Shown: positions 1 to 8,872 of the stretch, in pieces
How the letters are laid out: the number at the start of each line of letters is the position of its first letter
Numbering within the stretch: position 1 is the stretch's first letter
Assembly (NCBI GenBank): GCA_964547995.1
Contig: CAZJRB010000003.1
Span: 70,543-134,542 of the forward strand
From: CAZJRB01 sp964547995
GTDB lineage: Bacteria > Planctomycetota > Planctomycetia > Pirellulales > Thermoguttaceae
Reading direction: 5' to 3'
DNA length: 64,000 bases
Position numbers and translations under genes: made by a program
Notes under the pieces: generated by a model
The model's database searches: none
Told to the model about the DNA's origin: nothing
What the model saw: only the letters and a program-made list of their open reading frames with translations

Positions 1-2576
1 TGGACTCCTTCTTCGAGGACGGCCTGGCCGCCGACGCGGGCGTGTCCCTCGACCACACAATGGTTGCGGAGAATCGCGCAGTCTTCGATCGCCGCGTGGT
101 CGAGCACCTTGCAGTGATCGAGGACGGCGGCCTGCGGTCCCACGAAGGCCGTGGGCGCCACTTCGGCCGTGGCGGCCACCCAGCCGCCGCCGTTGGGGTG
201 CGGCGCGCCGTCGGCTGCACCGACCGCGGCCTTGATGGCCATGACGATCTGCATCAGGTTGACTTTCCGGATTTCGGTCTCGGCCTCCTCCATTTGGCGC
301 TCGATGTCGGCCAAGATGGGGCGCGCCCGCTCGATATAGCGCCGCCCACATTCGGTGTTCGGAATGGCCGGCTGCACCATGCCGCTGCGCCACAGCCCGG
401 TGCCGCTGGCGCAATAGATGTCGTTCAAGTCCTCGCGGGAGCGCTGGGGCCGGCTCGGGACCGCCCCGCGCAGGGTCACCTGCCACGGGTAGCGGGGGGC
501 ATAGATCTCCGATAGAACACGGAACAGTGCGCGCGGCGTGGCCGTCACGGTGAGCCAGTAGCGCAAGTCGCCCTCCCGGCGGGGCATCGTCATGGTGCCC
601 TTGTTCCACAGGTCGGAGTAGCGTGCCTTGCCGTCCTTGTCTACCGCCACGATACAGGCGCGCCAGTCGCTGTAGACGTCCGGGTCATGATAGCCCTGGA
701 AGTCGACTTCAATCGTCTCGGCGTCCTCGTCGGGCGCGAGCCGGATGATGTTCACCCCGAACGGCTCCGGCGCCTCATCCCAGGGGATGCGATAGACGCC
801 CTTGGCCACGTCGACCGGTTCGAGGTAGTTGCGAACCACGGAGAACCACTCCTCGCGCAGCCCTTCCTGGTTCTGGGTATCGAACTCGGCCAGGCGGGCG
901 CCGAAGTCGCCCAGTGTGTCGCCCATGCCGCGGATGCCGTCCTTGAATAACCCCCGCTGCTGTCCCACCCGGGCCAGGGTATGGAAGAAGGTAGGCTCGG
1001 CGACCGACTTGGGCATCGCGGTCATCGCGCACATTCCCCAGTTGGGGTCGAAGCCGAGCATGCGATAAAGGAGGGTTGTCACGTACGATCCGTGCAGGCA
1101 GTTGCGGTAGGGCCGCTCGATGTTGTTCTGGCAGTTGCCGTGCCCCCCGGAGGCAATCTCGCTCACCGCGGTGGCCAGGGTTTCGCCGCTGGGCCACTGG
1201 AGCGAAAAGCCGTGGCCGTACTCGTGGGCGAACCCGCCCGGCTCGTCCGTAATGGCGACCGAACAACCGCCGTATCCGCCCATGGCGGCGCCCTCGCCGG
1301 TGTGGGCGCTGAACTTGAATTGCTCCGGGCGGTCCCAATATGGCATCAGGTGCCCGCCGTATTCCAAGTAGGCATGGAAATACTCGAGCATGGACAGGCA
1401 GGCGTCGCGGGCCCGGGCTGCTCTTTCCGTGGTGGCGACCCAGTGGCTCTTCTCATTCCCGGGGGTGAGGACCACGAAGTGCTCCGTCTCCGCATGCACC
1501 CTTCCCGGCTTGCCCGTCCCCGCCTTGACCGGGTAGGCCTTCAAGTTGCCGGGCTGTGTCTTGAATTCCACCTTGACGAGGCTCTGCTTGACGCGCTCCA
1601 TTTCCTTGAGGTACACGTCCATGATGAAATCGCGGTCCGCCTTGACGAACTTGTTGCCGTCGATGCTGCGCTTGGTACCGTCAGGCATACGCAAGATCAC
1701 GGTGGGCAAAACGCGATCCTCCTCTCTGTGCGGGCTGGCGCGGTGGTTGCCGATCCCGTCGAAGCCGATCAAGTGCGCCTGGAAGGTGCGCGGAAGATCA
1801 TGCGGACGAGCCGCAGCGCTGGGGCTAGTCTCCCAGCGCTCCTCGATCACCTTGCCGTGCCGGCCGTCGAGGGTCGAAACCTCCGGGCCGCCGAGTATCT
1901 GATGGACCATCTGGTCGCCCTCCCAGGCCGCTTGCACGTGGTCGCCGCCGGTCGTTTCGTTGTGGATGACCTCATAGTAGTACTTCCGGCCCTTCTTCAT
2001 CGGAACCGGCGCCGAGATCTGGCCGGGGTGCTTGTCCCACTGGCCGGGTCGCGAATAGCTGGAAAGCCCGCACAACATCTTCAGATTCTCGGGGGTTTCG
2101 TCCGTGCTGACCAGGAAGAACGCCATTGTGTCGGCAGCGATCTTGAATACGTAGTTCCCGTCTTCGGGCGGGTGCAGGTAGCCGCGGCAACGCCGCAGGT
2201 ACCAGTCCGTTCCGACCGGGCTGATTTGCAGCCTATCGTGCTCGACGATCGTCGGTTTCTTGATCAACCCTTCGGCCGTCGCCTCCAGGAGGCTCGGCCG
2301 GCGCGTCCACTGGCGCAGGATCATACCGTCGGCAACCTCGATGAAATCGACGCCCTTGCGCGGCCACCAGCGCACCACGCGGCGCGTGTACTGGTCGGCC
2401 GGGCCGCCACCTTCCTTCACCTCGTACGGTTCGACGCCCTCGACGAGCTTGCCGCCCTCGGGGTAACGAGCCAGCCCGAAGAAGTCGTACTTGCCGTCTT
2501 TCGTGTAAAGGTCACCGGCATCCAACGCGCCGGCTAAGGCCGAAATCAAGCCAATAACGAACAAAAGTTGTCTCAT
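1..2576 (-). CDS. Secreted PA14 / HEXXH metallopeptidase-like protein with hexapeptide repeats (3' end outside window)
   Basis: The frame is open from an ATG at 2576 (GAGGAA ribosome-binding site just upstream) to the left edge, about 858 codons without a stop, so the C-terminus is missing. A signal peptide (about residues 1-20) is followed by a conserved N-terminal block, then a PA14-like beta domain (about 115-225) and a middle domain with a zinc-binding HEYGH motif at 451-455. The last 60 visible residues show left-handed beta-helix periodicity (V-A-P-T-A-F-V-G-P type hexapeptides). The HEXXH domain resembles the DUF6055 / Svx-AvrXca group, from memory. The combination suggests a surface or periplasmic zinc peptidase that binds carbohydrate. 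The substrate cannot be predicted. Residues 29-90 and 265-276 recur in a broken paralogue at 57739-58221. Confidence 0.8.
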   Translation of the reverse strand, partial: MRQLLFVIGLISALAGALDAGDLYTKDGKYDFFGLARYPEGGKLVEGVEPYEVKEGGGPADQYTRRVVRWWPRKGVDFIEVADGMILRQWTRRPSLLEATAEGLIKKPTIVEHDRLQISPVGTDWYLRRCRGYLHPPEDGNYVFKIAADTMAFFLVSTDETPENLKMLCGLSSYSRPGQWDKHPGQISAPVPMKKGRKYYYEVIHNETTGGDHVQAAWEGDQMVHQILGGPEVSTLDGRHGKVIEERWETSPSAAARPHDLPRTFQAHLIGFDGIGNHRASPHREEDRVLPTVILRMPDGTKRSIDGNKFVKADRDFIMDVYLKEMERVKQSLVKVEFKTQPGNLKAYPVKAGTGKPGRVHAETEHFVVLTPGNEKSHWVATTERAARARDACLSMLEYFHAYLEYGGHLMPYWDRPEQFKFSAHTGEGAAMGGYGGCSVAITDEPGGFAHEYGHGFSLQWPSGETLATAVSEIASGGHGNCQNNIERPYRNCLHGSYVTTLLYRMLGFDPNWGMCAMTAMPKSVAEPTFFHTLARVGQQRGLFKDGIRGMGDTLGDFGARLAEFDTQNQEGLREEWFSVVRNYLEPVDVAKGVYRIPWDEAPEPFGVNIIRLAPDEDAETIEVDFQGYHDPDVYSDWRACIVAVDKDGKARYSDLWNKGTMTMPRREGDLRYWLTVTATPRALFRVLSEIYAPRYPWQVTLRGAVPSRPQRSREDLNDIYCASGTGLWRSGMVQPAIPNTECGRRYIERARPILADIERQMEEAETEIRKVNLMQIVMAIKAAVGAADGAPHPNGGGWVAATAEVAPTAFVGPQAAVLDHCKVLDHAAIEDCAILRNHCVVEGHARVGGQAVLEEGV

Positions 2577-2655
2577 CACACATTCCTCGTTAACAGAGTT
2601 CAAAGGTATGGACTCGTTCGGAAGTTTCGGGACTGCCCGACCGTGGCGCGGTCAT

Positions 2656-2700
2656 CGGTCCCCTCTCCCTCTGGAGAAGGCCAGGGGAGAGGGCCTTCGG
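2656..2700. repeat. Small G/C-rich imperfect hairpin (REP-like)
   Basis: In the 187-bp gap between the peptidase-like gene and the upstream esterase gene, a CCCTCTCC tract and its complement GGAGAGGG flank a short loop. A related hairpin sits at 22466-22492. It may be an intergenic repeat or a transcription terminator. No uridine tract supports the terminator reading. Confidence 0.4.
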
Positions 2701-2763
2701 ACGGCAGGAAATCTCGACTCAGTAACTCTTGCACAATGGCTCACCTGCTTGCATGAGCGAGCG

Positions 2764-3669
2764 TCACTTGCCTTCCTCCTTCGGGCAAAGAATCTTTTCC
2801 AGAAAGGCATCAGCGCTCATCGGGGGGGTGAAGTCTTTCTTCCTCTTCAACGACAGGTGGCACGTCGTGCCCACTTCGTCGCACTTCTCCTTTAGGATCG
2901 TCCCAAAGGTGTCGTTGTGGATGGCGTTGCCCATGTTCGTGGGGGGCACGGGGTCGCCGCCGGTGTATTCAATGTAGATCGGCGGGTCGTCCTTGGTCAC
3001 GTGCGTCAGCGCGGAACACTCCAGGGACAACTTCTTGTATTTGTCCCAGTTCTCCAAAAGCTCTTCCGGGCTTTCGGCGCCGACCGACTTCCAGATCATT
3101 ACGTGCTTCACGGTGAGCATCCCGATCCGCTGCTTCAGCAGGGGAGCGTCCAGGGTGGTCTGGCCCCATCCGCCGTGCGCACCCGCGATGCGGGTCGACT
3201 GGCGGAGCACCGGGTCCTCGTTGTCGGGGTCGGCCATATCGTCGTGCATCGCCAGCCAGAGCGCGGAGGCGGCACCGGCGGAAACGCCCGTCGCCACGAT
3301 CCGGTCGGGATCGATGTTCCAGTCCTTGGCCTTGTGACGCAGGAACTGCACCGCCCGGGCCGCCGCGTAGACGATCTCGGGCTGACGAGCGTCGTTCTTC
3401 CCGCCCATCAGCGGGTAGTCGATGGCGGCAACGTGATAGTCGTCCGGGCCTTTCCCGGGCAGTTGGCCGGGTTTACCGCCCTGGTGCCAACCGCCGCCGT
3501 GGATAATGAGCTTCACGCCCACCGGCTTGTCCGACTCGCACTTCCAAAAGTTCATCTTGTGGCGCGGATGGGGGCCATAGGACACATTCGCCTCGGTGGG
3601 CGAAGCCGCCAGGGCCGACGACGACGCCAGGACAGCGGCCACTGCGAAAGTTACGGCGAGTTTCTTCAT
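2764..3669 (-). CDS. Secreted alpha/beta hydrolase (esterase/lipase-like)
   Basis: The 301-residue protein begins with a clear signal peptide ending in ALAA (about residue 22). It has the alpha/beta-hydrolase oxyanion motif HGGGW at 57-61 and a nucleophile elbow GVSAG at 128-132 (Ser130). Asp239 in TGGDPVP and His251 in AIHNDTFG are plausible triad partners. The family (BD-FAE or carboxylesterase type) removes acyl groups such as acetyl from polysaccharides, which fits the surrounding degradative genes; the substrate is inferred. The last 60 residues are duplicated, with divergence, in the wreck immediately upstream (3750-3960). Confidence 0.82.
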   Translation of the reverse strand: MKKLAVTFAVAAVLASSSALAASPTEANVSYGPHPRHKMNFWKCESDKPVGVKLIIHGGGWHQGGKPGQLPGKGPDDYHVAAIDYPLMGGKNDARQPEIVYAAARAVQFLRHKAKDWNIDPDRIVATGVSAGAASALWLAMHDDMADPDNEDPVLRQSTRIAGAHGGWGQTTLDAPLLKQRIGMLTVKHVMIWKSVGAESPEELLENWDKYKKLSLECSALTHVTKDDPPIYIEYTGGDPVPPTNMGNAIHNDTFGTILKEKCDEVGTTCHLSLKRKKDFTPPMSADAFLEKILCPKEEGK

Positions 3670-3749
3670 GTGATTTCTCCCTTGTTAAGAGTAAAGCAAA
3701 ACCTTGGACTTGGCAAACAAGACACCGGCGCACGATTGCCGGTCGCCGG

Positions 3750-4210
3750 TTACTCGGAGTCCTCCGACTTCTGGGGGCACAGGATCCTCTCCAGGAACTC
3801 GTCCGAACTCATGGGCGGGTTGGTGTGCCCTTCGACCTCCTTCCTGAATTCCAGGTAACACGTCGCACCCACCCGGTCGCATTTCTCCTTCAGAAGCGTC
3901 CCGAACATGGTGTGGTGGATGCCGTTCATGGGGCTCGTTGCCGGAATGGGGTCGTTCCTTCCGGCGTTCCGGCTTCGCCGGTGTTCTTCTCGCCGGTGGC
4001 GATGCAGAACTCGCCGTGCGGTCTGAAGTCCTTGCGCTTGACCGGCTGGAGCTTGAACGCGTTCCCCTCCGCCGTCCAGTTGCTCAGATCGCCCTTCTCG
4101 AAACCGCTGTTCTCGAAGAGCGGGTCCCCGACGCGCGCCACCGGGCGCGCCAGGGCCACCGACCCCCATGCCAAGATTGCCAGTGTGAGTGTTGTTGCGA
4201 GTTTCCTCAT
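3750..4210 (-). pseudogene. Chimeric remnant: signal peptide plus LamG-like N-terminus joined to the C-terminus of an esterase
   Basis: A start at 4210 with an AAGGAAGG site encodes a signal peptide followed by GFEKGDLSNWTAEGNAF, the opening of a LamG-like sandwich also seen at the N-terminus of the GH32 gene at 52993. This frame stops at 3926. In another frame from about 3960 to the TAA at 3750 the sequence encodes a clear homologue of the last 60 residues of the neighbouring esterase (HHTMFGTLLKEKC against HNDTFGTILKEKC; ERILCP against EKILCP). Two unrelated genes have therefore been joined out of frame near 3945-3970. The product as a whole is unlikely to be functional. Confidence 0.7.
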
Positions 4211-4229
4211 GTCATGCCTTCCTTACGGA

Positions 4230-4394
4230 TCAGTTTTTCTTCATGTCCTTCGACATTGCCAGCTCGATGGCTCCCCTGCCCCTTCTTCTCGGCGATGGAG
4301 AGTAAGCGACTTCGTATCTTGCGGCCGACGAGGCGAGCAGCCCGGCCATGGTCAACGTCGCAGCGATAACTCCCAGCAAACCGTGTTTTGTCAT
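4230..4394 (-). pseudogene. Orphan signal peptide (54-residue remnant)
   Basis: ATG at 4394 overlaps the stop of the upstream sialidase gene as ATGA. The ORF encodes a convincing signal peptide (MTKHGLLGVIAATLTMAGLL) ending in SSAA. The rest is low-complexity arginine-rich sequence that overlaps a hairpin-like tract (about 4268-4302). No mature domain follows. It looks like the 5' end of an exported-protein gene whose body has been lost. A functional microprotein cannot be excluded but nothing supports it. Confidence 0.5.
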
Positions 4395-7336
4395 TGCCGC
4401 GTTCCTTTCGAAGAGTGATCCTTGCCGTTGGTGAGCCATTCCAGCGAGACTTTGGCGACCGTGACGGCCTCCGTCAGGAAGTGGTTGCCCTTCTGGCCGC
4501 CGCATTCGTAAATGCAGTAGATGGCGCCGTCGGGCCCCACCGCGAGGTCCGGGTAACCGGCGATACCGGGGTCGAGCACCTTCCGAACCGGCCACGACTT
4601 GCCTTCATCGTAGCTCAGGCGCACGGTCAGGTTGCGGCGTGCCCGGCTGCCGCTGTTGGGATTGACGAACAGAATGCGGTTCTCGTCGGCCTCGGGCTTT
4701 GCGCTGAAGCGTTGGATGCTGCCGAAACAGATCGGTTCAAACAATTCCTCGTCGAAAACCGGCTGTGTCCAACCCGTCGCCCCATCGGCGCTGAGCGAAA
4801 CAAGGCGCCGATGCCGGCCGGATTCGTTGCGGATGTTCAGCATCACCCGGCCGTCGGTCAATTGTACGACGACGGTCTCGCTCGGGTTCTTGATCGTGCC
4901 GCCGTCAACCTCATCGCCGTTGCGGCAGACAATATCCCCCCGCTGCCAGGTGGATCCGTGATCGTCGCTGTAGATCACCGACACGATCGACGGGCGATGC
5001 CGCCGGCCGCCGGTCGAGAGCCACACCGGCACGACCAGCCGCCCGTTGGCCAGTTGGATGCCGTGCCCGGGTCCCGGGGCGATCACGTTCCAGTTGTAGT
5101 CCTCACGGAACTTCTCAAATACGGATGTGATGTCCACGGGTTCGGAGAAGGTACGGCCGTCGTCATCGCTGCGCATATAGAAGGCGCGGGCGTAATTGAC
5201 CTGGTAGACCATATGCACCGCGCCGGTCTTATGGTCCACGATCGCCGTCGGGTTATCCACGGTCGCGGCGTCTGCGTCGCCGAGTTTTCTGCGCGGTTCC
5301 CACGTCTTGCCGCCGTCGGCGCTGCGGCGCAGGAAGATGTCGATGTCGGCCCAGTCGCCCGGCGTCTTGCGGCCGACGCAGTAGGCCAGCACCGTACCCT
5401 TTGCGGTGACCACGATACCGGGAATGCGAAAGACGGCGTATCCGTCCTCGCCGGCTTGAAACAGCGCGGTTCTTTCAACGCCGTCGGCCGTTTCCGGGGA
5501 AGGCTTCATCGCGGCGGCCAGCCCGGCCTTCGTCATGAAGGTCGACAAATCGGACTCATCGAACTGCAGGTAGAGCAACTGCCGGCCCTTCTGGCCCAGG
5601 AAAACGTGGATGCGAGAGCCGTCGGCAATCATGTCGAGGTAGGAATTACTGTGGATGTGACCCTCGGGGTTTGCCCCGGCAAAGACGAACCGCGGCTCGC
5701 TCCAGGTGCGGCCCTCGTCCTTCGACAGTGAACACCAGACCTCGTTCCGCGCGGCCTTGTCGAAATGCGGCCGCCGGGGATCGTAACGGTTGTGGATGAA
5801 CGCGATCAGCGTCTTTGCGTCGCCCAGATGAAAGACCATCGGCGGGGCGTCGGGATGGACCAGCTCCGTCGGCTTCGGATCGGTCCAGGTCTTGCCGTCG
5901 TCGTCGCTGCGGCTCTCCCAGATGCGGCCCTCGGCCGTGCGGATGAAAACAACCGCCTTTGCTCCCCCCAGACTGAGCACCGTTCCCTCGTCCATCCGGT
6001 CGTACTTCTCGATGCACCAACCGCCGGGCCGCTTGCCAGGCAGCAGTTGCCAGGTCTTGCCCTTGTCTTCGCCGCGAAGAATATACTGGCGGGTCGTGAC
6101 GGGCGCGGGGCTTCCCTTGCGGCGCCAGATGCCGTCGTGCGAACCGATCAGCCAGGTGCCGGCGTCCGTCTCGCACATCCGGACGCACGACATCCCCGTA
6201 AACTCGGGATCGTTCTCCGGGCGGATCAGCGTCACGTCCGACCATGTATGCCCGTCGTCGTCGCTGTAGCGAAATCCGATCGGACAGTTTTCCTGAAGCC
6301 CTTTCTTCCCGTCGCCGACCATGCCGGAGATGGGTTGCGTGCCGAAGGCGTAGATGCGCTTCGAGCCGCGGGGAATCAGCGGGACGAACCCGTGATGCGA
6401 TTGCGACGAATCGAAGACCACGGCCGGCTCGCTCCACGTCTTGCCCTTGTCCGACGATCGCATGGCGAGCATTTCCTTGCCCTGGTACCAGCGCCCGCGG
6501 TCGTAGGGGAACAGCACGAGATAGTCCCCCTCCGGCGTGATCGTCGCCCGGGGCACCCACACCATCTTGCCCTTTCCGTGGTAGATGACTCGCGCCTTGA
6601 CCGCTTCGGCGGCCAGGATTCCGATGTCCGGATGCAGTGCGAGCCCTTCCGGCGGCGAGGCCGGATCGATATCTAGGCCGCCGATGTCCACTGTGCCGGC
6701 CCTTCTTGCCCGAGGTCGTGCAGCCTTCTTGTGATCTTTTTGCGTGGTATGGATTGCCTCTTCAGTTACGGGTTTCAGGTCGCCGCTCGCCGAGAAATCG
6801 TACACCCTCATCGTGGCGCGCCAGGGGCGGAACCCGAACGCACACCCCGGCGCAAGCCCGTGCTTGCCGCTGTAAACTTCCTTGCCGTCAACGCGGAACG
6901 TAAGCGTTTTACCCTTGCGGGCGACCTCTACGCGGAACGGCTCCCCCGGGGCGATGAAATCGGCGGCGTCGCCGAGGGGCTGCGTTGCACCGAACGCGGG
7001 ACCTTCCATGAACATTGTTTTCCCGGCCCCGTCGAAACCGAAATGGTTGCCGCCGATTACCAGCGAAGCGGCCGTGCCGTTGAGTTGCTCCAGGCTCACC
7101 CGGGCGCGGATCGTAAAATCGCCCTCTCCGACCGCCTTGCCCGCGACCAGGTAATTGTCCTTGCCGCCGCAGAGAAGCCCGCCGTCCTCTTCCTCCCACT
7201 TGGCGCCGACCTGGCGAATCGCGATGGCCTTCCCCTTCTCGACGAAGACCGCTTCATCCGCCGCAAGTTCATTCGCCGCAAGAACGCCGCTACACGCCAA
7301 CAGCATCGCATAACCCGTGACCATTCTAATCATCAT
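4391..7336 (-). CDS. Secreted two-domain sialidase (GH33-like, BNR repeats)
   Basis: The start is set at 7336 because a signal peptide (IRMVTGYAMLLACSGVLAA) follows directly. An ATG at 7375 also has a usable GAAAGG site. The order is: a LamG-like N-terminal domain (about 30-170 of the mature protein), a first BNR beta-propeller (about 200-600) and a second propeller (about 610-980). The second has the FRIP motif (YAVFRIPGIV) and several Asp boxes (SADGGKTW, SDDDGRTF, SDDHGSTW, SYDEGKSW), as in GH33 exo-alpha-sialidases. The first also has Asp boxes (SDKGKTWSEP) but no FRIP. Sialidase activity is a family-level prediction; many planctomycetal members have unknown substrates. At about 980 residues it is roughly twice a single-domain enzyme. 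Confidence 0.85.
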   Translation of the reverse strand: MMIRMVTGYAMLLACSGVLAANELAADEAVFVEKGKAIAIRQVGAKWEEEDGGLLCGGKDNYLVAGKAVGEGDFTIRARVSLEQLNGTAASLVIGGNHFGFDGAGKTMFMEGPAFGATQPLGDAADFIAPGEPFRVEVARKGKTLTFRVDGKEVYSGKHGLAPGCAFGFRPWRATMRVYDFSASGDLKPVTEEAIHTTQKDHKKAARPRARRAGTVDIGGLDIDPASPPEGLALHPDIGILAAEAVKARVIYHGKGKMVWVPRATITPEGDYLVLFPYDRGRWYQGKEMLAMRSSDKGKTWSEPAVVFDSSQSHHGFVPLIPRGSKRIYAFGTQPISGMVGDGKKGLQENCPIGFRYSDDDGHTWSDVTLIRPENDPEFTGMSCVRMCETDAGTWLIGSHDGIWRRKGSPAPVTTRQYILRGEDKGKTWQLLPGKRPGGWCIEKYDRMDEGTVLSLGGAKAVVFIRTAEGRIWESRSDDDGKTWTDPKPTELVHPDAPPMVFHLGDAKTLIAFIHNRYDPRRPHFDKAARNEVWCSLSKDEGRTWSEPRFVFAGANPEGHIHSNSYLDMIADGSRIHVFLGQKGRQLLYLQFDESDLSTFMTKAGLAAAMKPSPETADGVERTALFQAGEDGYAVFRIPGIVVTAKGTVLAYCVGRKTPGDWADIDIFLRRSADGGKTWEPRRKLGDADAATVDNPTAIVDHKTGAVHMVYQVNYARAFYMRSDDDGRTFSEPVDITSVFEKFREDYNWNVIAPGPGHGIQLANGRLVVPVWLSTGGRRHRPSIVSVIYSDDHGSTWQRGDIVCRNGDEVDGGTIKNPSETVVVQLTDGRVMLNIRNESGRHRRLVSLSADGATGWTQPVFDEELFEPICFGSIQRFSAKPEADENRILFVNPNSGSRARRNLTVRLSYDEGKSWPVRKVLDPGIAGYPDLAVGPDGAIYCIYECGGQKGNHFLTEAVTVAKVSLEWLTNGKDHSSKGTRQ

Positions 7337-7529
7337 GTGTCTCTGCCTTTCCGTACAAAGGAGACGATCGCTCATTGCGTCCTTTCTTTCCCACTCTTGC
7401 CGAGGTCTCCCTCTTTTCGAAACCGCTGTTCTCGAAAAGCGGCGTGCCGACTCGCGCAACCGGGCGCGCGCCGGCCATCGTCGATGCCATGAGGGTGGCC
7501 AGTGGCAGTGTTGCCGCGAGTGTTCTCAT
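7326..7529 (-). pseudogene. Orphan signal peptide plus short LamG-like start
   Basis: ATG at 7529 with an AGGAG site encodes a signal peptide and then ARPVARVGTPLFENSGFEK, nearly identical to ARPVARVGDPLFENSGFEK at 4210-4100. After that point the similarity ends abruptly and the frame runs into the 5' region of the sialidase gene. It is a second truncated copy of the same gene family start. The body of the gene is absent. Confidence 0.6.
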
Positions 7530-7616
7530 TCGGTTCTCCTTACTGCTTCCTCTTCCGATAAAACGACAAAGGGCAGCGTGGCGGCTGCTTCCAGCCTCCC
7601 TACGCCTTCTGACCCT

Positions 7617-8825
7617 CTAGTCAGCACGACGCACGTCGATTTCAACTTCTTTGCTGTACTCTTTCTTGCTGCCGTCCTTCATGATCACTTCCACGGTAGC
7701 CTTCACAGTGAACGCAGGCAGTGCGGCAGGAAGTTCAGGCAGTTCCCACCGCATGGCCACGCCGGCCGCATCCTCCAGGATCGTCTGCTTTTCCGCGTTC
7801 AGCGCCGTCCGACCCGGACGCGGCCTGCTGCTGTATCGAGCGCCATCACGGGGCCCACTATACATGAGGAGGCCGCCCGGTTGGTCCTTCTTCGAGTCGG
7901 GGTTTTGCGGCATGCCGATGGAAACAACCTCTCCAACGTCGACATAACTGGAATTGCAGTCTACGATCTCGTTCGGACGTTCACCGATGACGCGCTCAAT
8001 AGTGATGCCCGTGTTGCGGCCGTTCAGGTCTATCGTTTCGCCCGTGGTGCCGCCGGGCGTGTTCGCCAAATTGACGAGCAGCCCCAGCGTAATGTTTTCG
8101 CACCCTTCCAAAACGATGGATGCGTCGCCTCCAAACTTGCTGGCAATGAGAGGCGCCTCCACTCCGCTGGAATCGACGAGCCAGATGGCCTCCTGCTCGT
8201 GAGTTCCCCCCATGGTCCCAGCCGTCAACAGGAACCCGTCCTGGATACCGCATGTGTGGTCGGCTTTCCGTCCGTCAAAGAAAATCGGCCACGTCCCGCG
8301 GTACGGCGTCCCCGTCGGTTTCTGCCGGGTCCACGCCTCTTCCTTGGGCGGCCGCACGGTCCACGAGCCGATCGTGCCCAGACTGATCACGCGAACATGG
8401 TTGCGGTGTTTGTTGTAGATCATGCACAGACGCTTCCACGAGCCGTCCGGCCGGAACCCGATATACGTGTGGGCGGTCGTATCGGGATTCAGCGCAAGCT
8501 CGGCGTTTTTGTCAAGGATCAGCGTCACATCGTCACGCGGGATATCGATGCGATCGTTGATGACATACTTGCCGGCCAGCACCACGGTGGTGCGCTTGTT
8601 GGCCATCGCCCATTCGATAGCCAACTGCGCATCGGCATCCCCGAAGAGAATCTTGTCGCCATCGAGACCGCGGACGATGGTGCGCGCATCCTGCCGCGAC
8701 ACCAGCGCCGTGTCGTCCCGCCATGAGTTCTCCGCGGCCTGCACGTTCGACAGAACCGCCAGTCCAACGGCCATGGCCGCGAGCTGAAATGATTTCGCGT
8801 GGGTGTTTGTATGTCTCATATTCAT
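7617..8825 (-). CDS. Secreted parallel beta-helix protein (pectate lyase-like fold)
   Basis: A 402-residue protein starts at the ATG at 8825, eight bases after GGAG; an in-frame ATG lies at 8819. A signal peptide ends near NVQAAENSW. The central region (about 40-340) has short repeats rich in V, I, N and G with runs such as ITLGLLVNLANTPGG and GRNTGITIERVIG, typical of a right-handed parallel beta-helix, plus an N-terminal Pec-lyase-like segment (AIEWAMANKRTTVVLAGKYV). Such proteins are usually polysaccharide lyases or hydrolases. No catalytic residues can be assigned, so the reaction is unknown. It lies between sialidase genes on the same strand. Confidence 0.7.
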   Translation of the reverse strand: MNMRHTNTHAKSFQLAAMAVGLAVLSNVQAAENSWRDDTALVSRQDARTIVRGLDGDKILFGDADAQLAIEWAMANKRTTVVLAGKYVINDRIDIPRDDVTLILDKNAELALNPDTTAHTYIGFRPDGSWKRLCMIYNKHRNHVRVISLGTIGSWTVRPPKEEAWTRQKPTGTPYRGTWPIFFDGRKADHTCGIQDGFLLTAGTMGGTHEQEAIWLVDSSGVEAPLIASKFGGDASIVLEGCENITLGLLVNLANTPGGTTGETIDLNGRNTGITIERVIGERPNEIVDCNSSYVDVGEVVSIGMPQNPDSKKDQPGGLLMYSGPRDGARYSSRPRPGRTALNAEKQTILEDAAGVAMRWELPELPAALPAFTVKATVEVIMKDGSKKEYSKEVEIDVRRAD

Positions 8826-8872
8826 CTGTGTTCTCCGTGGATCATCGTTCCGACCCGTTGTCCGGCATTTTG

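Noticed and set aside
981..2537. Long plus-strand open frame (518 codons)
   Set aside because: It is antisense to the PA14/HEXXH gene, lacks recognisable domains and is rich in Arg, Ala, Val and His as expected of GC-rich shadow frames.
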